Below, piece by piece: positions 61,420-64,000 of a DNA stretch of 64,000 nt. The first letter of the stretch is position 1. Each line of letters begins with the position of its first letter. The DNA comes from Stutzerimonas urumqiensis (GTDB lineage: Bacteria; Pseudomonadota; Gammaproteobacteria; Pseudomonadales; Pseudomonadaceae), in NCBI RefSeq assembly GCF_003640395.1, contig NZ_RBZQ01000001.1, positions 62,001 through 126,000 of the forward strand, in the 5' to 3' direction. Made by a program: the position numbers and the translations under genes. Under the pieces are notes generated by a model, which worked only from the letters and a program-made list of their open reading frames with translations, made no database searches and was not told where the DNA came from.

Positions 61420-61991
61420 AAGCTGCGCTGGATCTCCTGCGCCACGGTGAAACCACGGGCGGCAGCGGCTTTCGAGGTTGGCTGGATGACCCGCTGAGCG
61501 AAACGGGGTGGCGCCAGATGCGCGAGGCGGTCGGTGCTGCGCCACGCTGGCAGCGAATTCTCAGCTCGCCGCTGCGGCGGTGCGCCGATTTCGCCGCCGT
61601 CTGCGCCGAGGCCTGGGGCGTGCCGCTTCGCCTTGACCCTCGGTTGATGGAGCTGGACTTCGGCGCCTGGGAAGGCCGCACCGCCGCTGAACTGATGGAG
61701 ACCGACGCCGAGGCGCTGGGTCGGTTCTGGCGCGATCCCTATGCCTTCACGCCGCCGCAGGGTGAGCCCATGGTCGATTTCGAGCGCCGGGTGACGGCGG
61801 CGATGGAGGATGCACGCGCCGGGGAGGGTGACGTCCTGGTCGTCACCCATGCGGGCGTCATGCGCCTTCTGCTGGCACGGGCACAGGGCTTGCCGCGTGC
61901 GCGGTTGCTCGAGGTCGAGGTGCGCCATGCGGCCTTGATCCGCCTGGCGATGGCTCGGACGTCAGAGCCGGGAAGGGAGCGGGCGCTGTGA
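61416..61991 (+). CDS. alpha-ribazole phosphatase (CobC-type), histidine phosphatase
   Basis: A 191-residue histidine phosphatase that probably dephosphorylates alpha-ribazole 5-phosphate (or the cobalamin phosphate) in loop assembly. The RHG motif is [14 protein letters not shown] near residue 9, and the second catalytic His is in [12 protein letters not shown] near 144. By position in a cobalamin operon it is the CobC phosphatase of the Salmonella nomenclature; I leave the symbol blank to avoid confusion with cobC upstream. It overlaps cobT and cobS (4 bases each). Confidence 0.88.
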   Translation: MKAALDLLRHGETTGGSGFRGWLDDPLSETGWRQMREAVGAAPRWQRILSSPLRRCADFAAVCAEAWGVPLRLDPRLMELDFGAWEGRTAAELMETDAEALGRFWRDPYAFTPPQGEPMVDFERRVTAAMEDARAGEGDVLVVTHAGVMRLLLARAQGLPRARLLEVEVRHAALIRLAMARTSEPGRERAL

Positions 61992-62719
61992 AGGGCCTGC
62001 AGATCGCGCTCGGCTTCCTGACGCTGATCCCCGTGCGGCTGGCCGAGCCGCCGCGTCCTGCGGAGGTCGGTGCATCGCTGGCTTGGTACCCGGTGGTCGG
62101 CGTGTTGCTGGGGCTGCTGTTGCTCGGGGCCGGCGCCGTGCTGAACGGCGCGCCAGCGGTCCTCCAGGCGGCCCTGCTGCTGGCCATCTGGGTGGCCCTT
62201 ACCGGTGCGCTGCACCTCGACGGTCTTGCCGATAGCGCCGATGCCTGGCTCGGTGGGCTGGGCAGTGCCGAGCGCACGCTGGCGATCATGAAGGACCCAC
62301 GCAGTGGGCCGATTGCGGTCGTCACGCTCGTGGTCGTGTTGCTGCTCAAGTTCTCGGCACTGCTGGTGCTGGTCGACGAGGCGCGGCTGGCTCCGTTGCT
62401 GCTCGCGCCGTTGATTGCGCGCTCGGCGCTGGCCGGCCTGTTTCTCTGCACGCCCTATGTCCGCCAAGGCGGCCTGGGCCAGGCGCTCGCCGACCACCTG
62501 CCTGCACGCCGCTTGAAAGCGGTGCTCGCTGCGGCCGCCACGGGTTGCCTGCTGCTCTCAGGTGGCGCGGGACTGCTGGCGTTGGTGGCTGGCGTTGGCT
62601 GTGCGGCGGTGCTGCGCCAACGCATGGTGGTTCGGCTCGGCGGCACGACCGGCGACACTGCGGGCGCGCTGGTTGAATTGGTCGAGTGTGCGGTGCTGGT
62701 CGCCCTGGCCCTCGCCTAA
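61988..62719 (+). CDS. cobS: adenosylcobinamide-GDP ribazoletransferase CobS (CobV)
   Basis: A 243-residue membrane enzyme that joins alpha-ribazole to adenosylcobinamide-GDP, the step completing adenosylcobalamin. About six hydrophobic segments are present, plus the acidic family motif HLDGLADSADAWLGG near residue 77, and ERTLAIMKDPRSGPIAVV. It starts at GTG 61988, overlapping the phosphatase stop (GTGA). It is the last gene of the cobalamin unit. Confidence 0.94.
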   Translation: MKGLQIALGFLTLIPVRLAEPPRPAEVGASLAWYPVVGVLLGLLLLGAGAVLNGAPAVLQAALLLAIWVALTGALHLDGLADSADAWLGGLGSAERTLAIMKDPRSGPIAVVTLVVVLLLKFSALLVLVDEARLAPLLLAPLIARSALAGLFLCTPYVRQGGLGQALADHLPARRLKAVLAAAATGCLLLSGGAGLLALVAGVGCAAVLRQRMVVRLGGTTGDTAGALVELVECAVLVALALA

Positions 62720-62786
62720 TCGGGACTTGCCAAGCCCCCGGGGCGGCGGACTATAAAGGCCGATCGCCGCCCGAACGGATCCTTCG

Positions 62787-63992
62787 ATGACTGCCTTTTC
62801 CCGTGCTGCCACCTTAACGCTTGCCGTCGCGGCGGTGATCCTGGCGCTGTCGCTCGGCATTCGCCACGGCTTCGGCCTGTTCCTGGCGCCGATGAGCGCC
62901 GACTTCGGCTGGGGCCGCGAGGTGTTCGCCTTCGCCATCGCGTTGCAGAACCTGATCTGGGGGATCGCCCAGCCCTTCACCGGCGCACTGGCCGATCGCT
63001 TCGGCGCGGCTCGCGCAATCGCGGTAGGCGGCGTGCTGTATGCGCTGGGACTGGCGCTGATGGCGGGCGCCGACTCCTCGGCATCGCTGTCGCTCAGCGC
63101 GGGATTGCTGATCGGCATCGGTTTGTCCGGTACCTCGTTCTCCGTCCTGCTGGGCGTCGTCGGCCGGGCGGTGCCGGAAGACAAGCGCAGCATGGCGATG
63201 GGCATCGCGAGCGCGGCCGGGTCGTTCGGCCAGTTCGCCATGCTGCCGGGCACCCTCGGCCTGATCGGCTGGCTGGGCTGGTCGTCCGCATTGCTGGCGC
63301 TCGGTCTGCTGGTCGCGCTGATCGTGCCGCTGGCCGGGTTGGTGCGCGATCGCCCGGTGGCCGCCAAGGGGACCGACCAGACGCTCGGCGAGGCGCTGCG
63401 CGAAGCCTCGCGGCATTCGGGTTTCTGGCTGCTGGGCCTGGGGTTCTTCGTCTGCGGCTTTCAGGTCGTGTTCGTGGGCGTGCACCTGCCGGCCTATCTG
63501 GTCGATGAGGGCCTGCCCGCAACCGTTGGCACCACGGTGCTGGCGCTGGTCGGGCTGTTCAACATCGTCGGCACCTACACGGCGGGCTGGCTGGGCGGGC
63601 GGATGTCCAAGCCGCGGCTGCTGACGGCGCTGTACCTCCTGCGCGGCGTGGTGATCGCGGTGTTCCTCTGGCTGCCGGTCACCACGGCCAGCGCCTGCGC
63701 GTTCGGGATCGCGATGGGGTTGCTGTGGCTGTCCACGGTGCCGTTGACCAACGGCACTATCGCCACGTTGTTCGGCGTACGCAACCTGTCGATGCTCGGT
63801 GGCATCGCCTTCCTGTTCCATCAGATCGGTGCGTTCCTCGGTGGCTGGCTCGGCGGTTACCTGTACGACAGCACCGGCAGCTACGATCTGGTGTGGCAGC
63901 TGTCTATCCTGCTCAGCCTGCTGGCCGGTGCCCTGAACTGGCCGGTGCGCGAGCAGCCGGTCGCACGGCTGCGTGCCGCGGTGCCTGCCTGA
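62787..63992 (+). CDS. MFS transporter after the cobalamin operon
   Basis: A 401-residue major facilitator with about twelve hydrophobic segments and the loop motif GALADRFGAARAIAVGG (the D-R-F-G form of motif A) near residue 66. The amino half begins MTAFSRAATLTLAVAAVILALSLGIRHGFGLFLAPM, resembling uncharacterised MFS/OFA-type pseudomonad transporters. Substrate unknown. It lies 67 bases after cobS with a separate possible promoter (TTGCCA at 62727-62732, TATAAA at 62752-62757, 19-base spacing, which is long), so it may not belong to the cobalamin operon. Confidence 0.83.
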   Translation: MTAFSRAATLTLAVAAVILALSLGIRHGFGLFLAPMSADFGWGREVFAFAIALQNLIWGIAQPFTGALADRFGAARAIAVGGVLYALGLALMAGADSSASLSLSAGLLIGIGLSGTSFSVLLGVVGRAVPEDKRSMAMGIASAAGSFGQFAMLPGTLGLIGWLGWSSALLALGLLVALIVPLAGLVRDRPVAAKGTDQTLGEALREASRHSGFWLLGLGFFVCGFQVVFVGVHLPAYLVDEGLPATVGTTVLALVGLFNIVGTYTAGWLGGRMSKPRLLTALYLLRGVVIAVFLWLPVTTASACAFGIAMGLLWLSTVPLTNGTIATLFGVRNLSMLGGIAFLFHQIGAFLGGWLGGYLYDSTGSYDLVWQLSILLSLLAGALNWPVREQPVARLRAAVPA

Positions 63993-64000
63993 TGGGCCGC

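Overview
The window is about 64 kb of high-GC DNA, densely coded on both strands, from a gammaproteobacterium of the Pseudomonas/Stutzerimonas lineage. I infer this from the gene content, from gltX lying beside tRNA-Ala/tRNA-Glu genes, and from REP-like repeats that resemble pseudomonad ones. I see no prophage, IS element, CRISPR array or defence island; apart from the pilus locus most of it looks like a core chromosome.

Region 1 (1-8.4 kb) is an amino-acid catabolism block. An Lrp/AsnC regulator (cut by the window edge) diverges from a fused indolepyruvate ferredoxin oxidoreductase, followed by a Leu/Val/Phe-type amino acid dehydrogenase and two tandem paralogous NSS sodium-coupled amino-acid transporters, closed by a strong terminator. 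Region 2 (8.5-16.2 kb) holds a membrane-anchored polysaccharide deacetylase, then an iron-uptake module: TonB-dependent siderophore receptor, DUF2218 protein, lipoprotein esterase of the siderophore-esterase type, and a divergent AraC regulator, with a Fur-box-like site between receptor and regulator. Region 3 (16.3-20.5 kb) holds gltX, two Ala-Glu tRNA pairs behind a consensus promoter, a thioesterase, a small secreted acidic protein and dinB.

Region 4 (20.7-38.6 kb) is the centrepiece: a complete MSHA type IV pilus locus in the order mshI1-mshI2-J-K-L-M-N-E-G-F-B-A-C-D-O-P-Q. Most junctions are ATGA/TGATG overlaps. It encodes the alignment complex, secretin, a PilB-type ATPase with an intact tandem MshEN c-di-GMP-binding motif, the platform protein, the major and minor pilins, and a 1455-residue MshQ with two lectin-like domains that is a good candidate pilus adhesin. 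REP-like palindromes occur at the few non-overlapping joints and just after the locus.

Region 5 (38.6-51 kb) is housekeeping and envelope genes: a META-domain lipoprotein, a dienelactone hydrolase, an MFS exporter, SprT, two Yip1-like membrane proteins, a DnaJ-related protein, ttcA, a Tag-like glycosylase, two tandem NlpC/P60 lipoproteins, a secreted hydrolase, an HNH protein and a phosphodiesterase.

Region 6 (51.1-62.7 kb) is a cobalamin operon under a canonical B12 riboswitch: btuB, a membrane protein that looks like the solitary cobalamin transporter BtuM, then cobO, cobB, bluB, cobD(cbiB), cobC, cobQ, cobU, cobT, a CobC-type phosphatase and cobS. It couples outer- and inner-membrane uptake with adenosylation, amidation, lower-ligand synthesis and nucleotide-loop assembly. 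The window ends with an MFS transporter.
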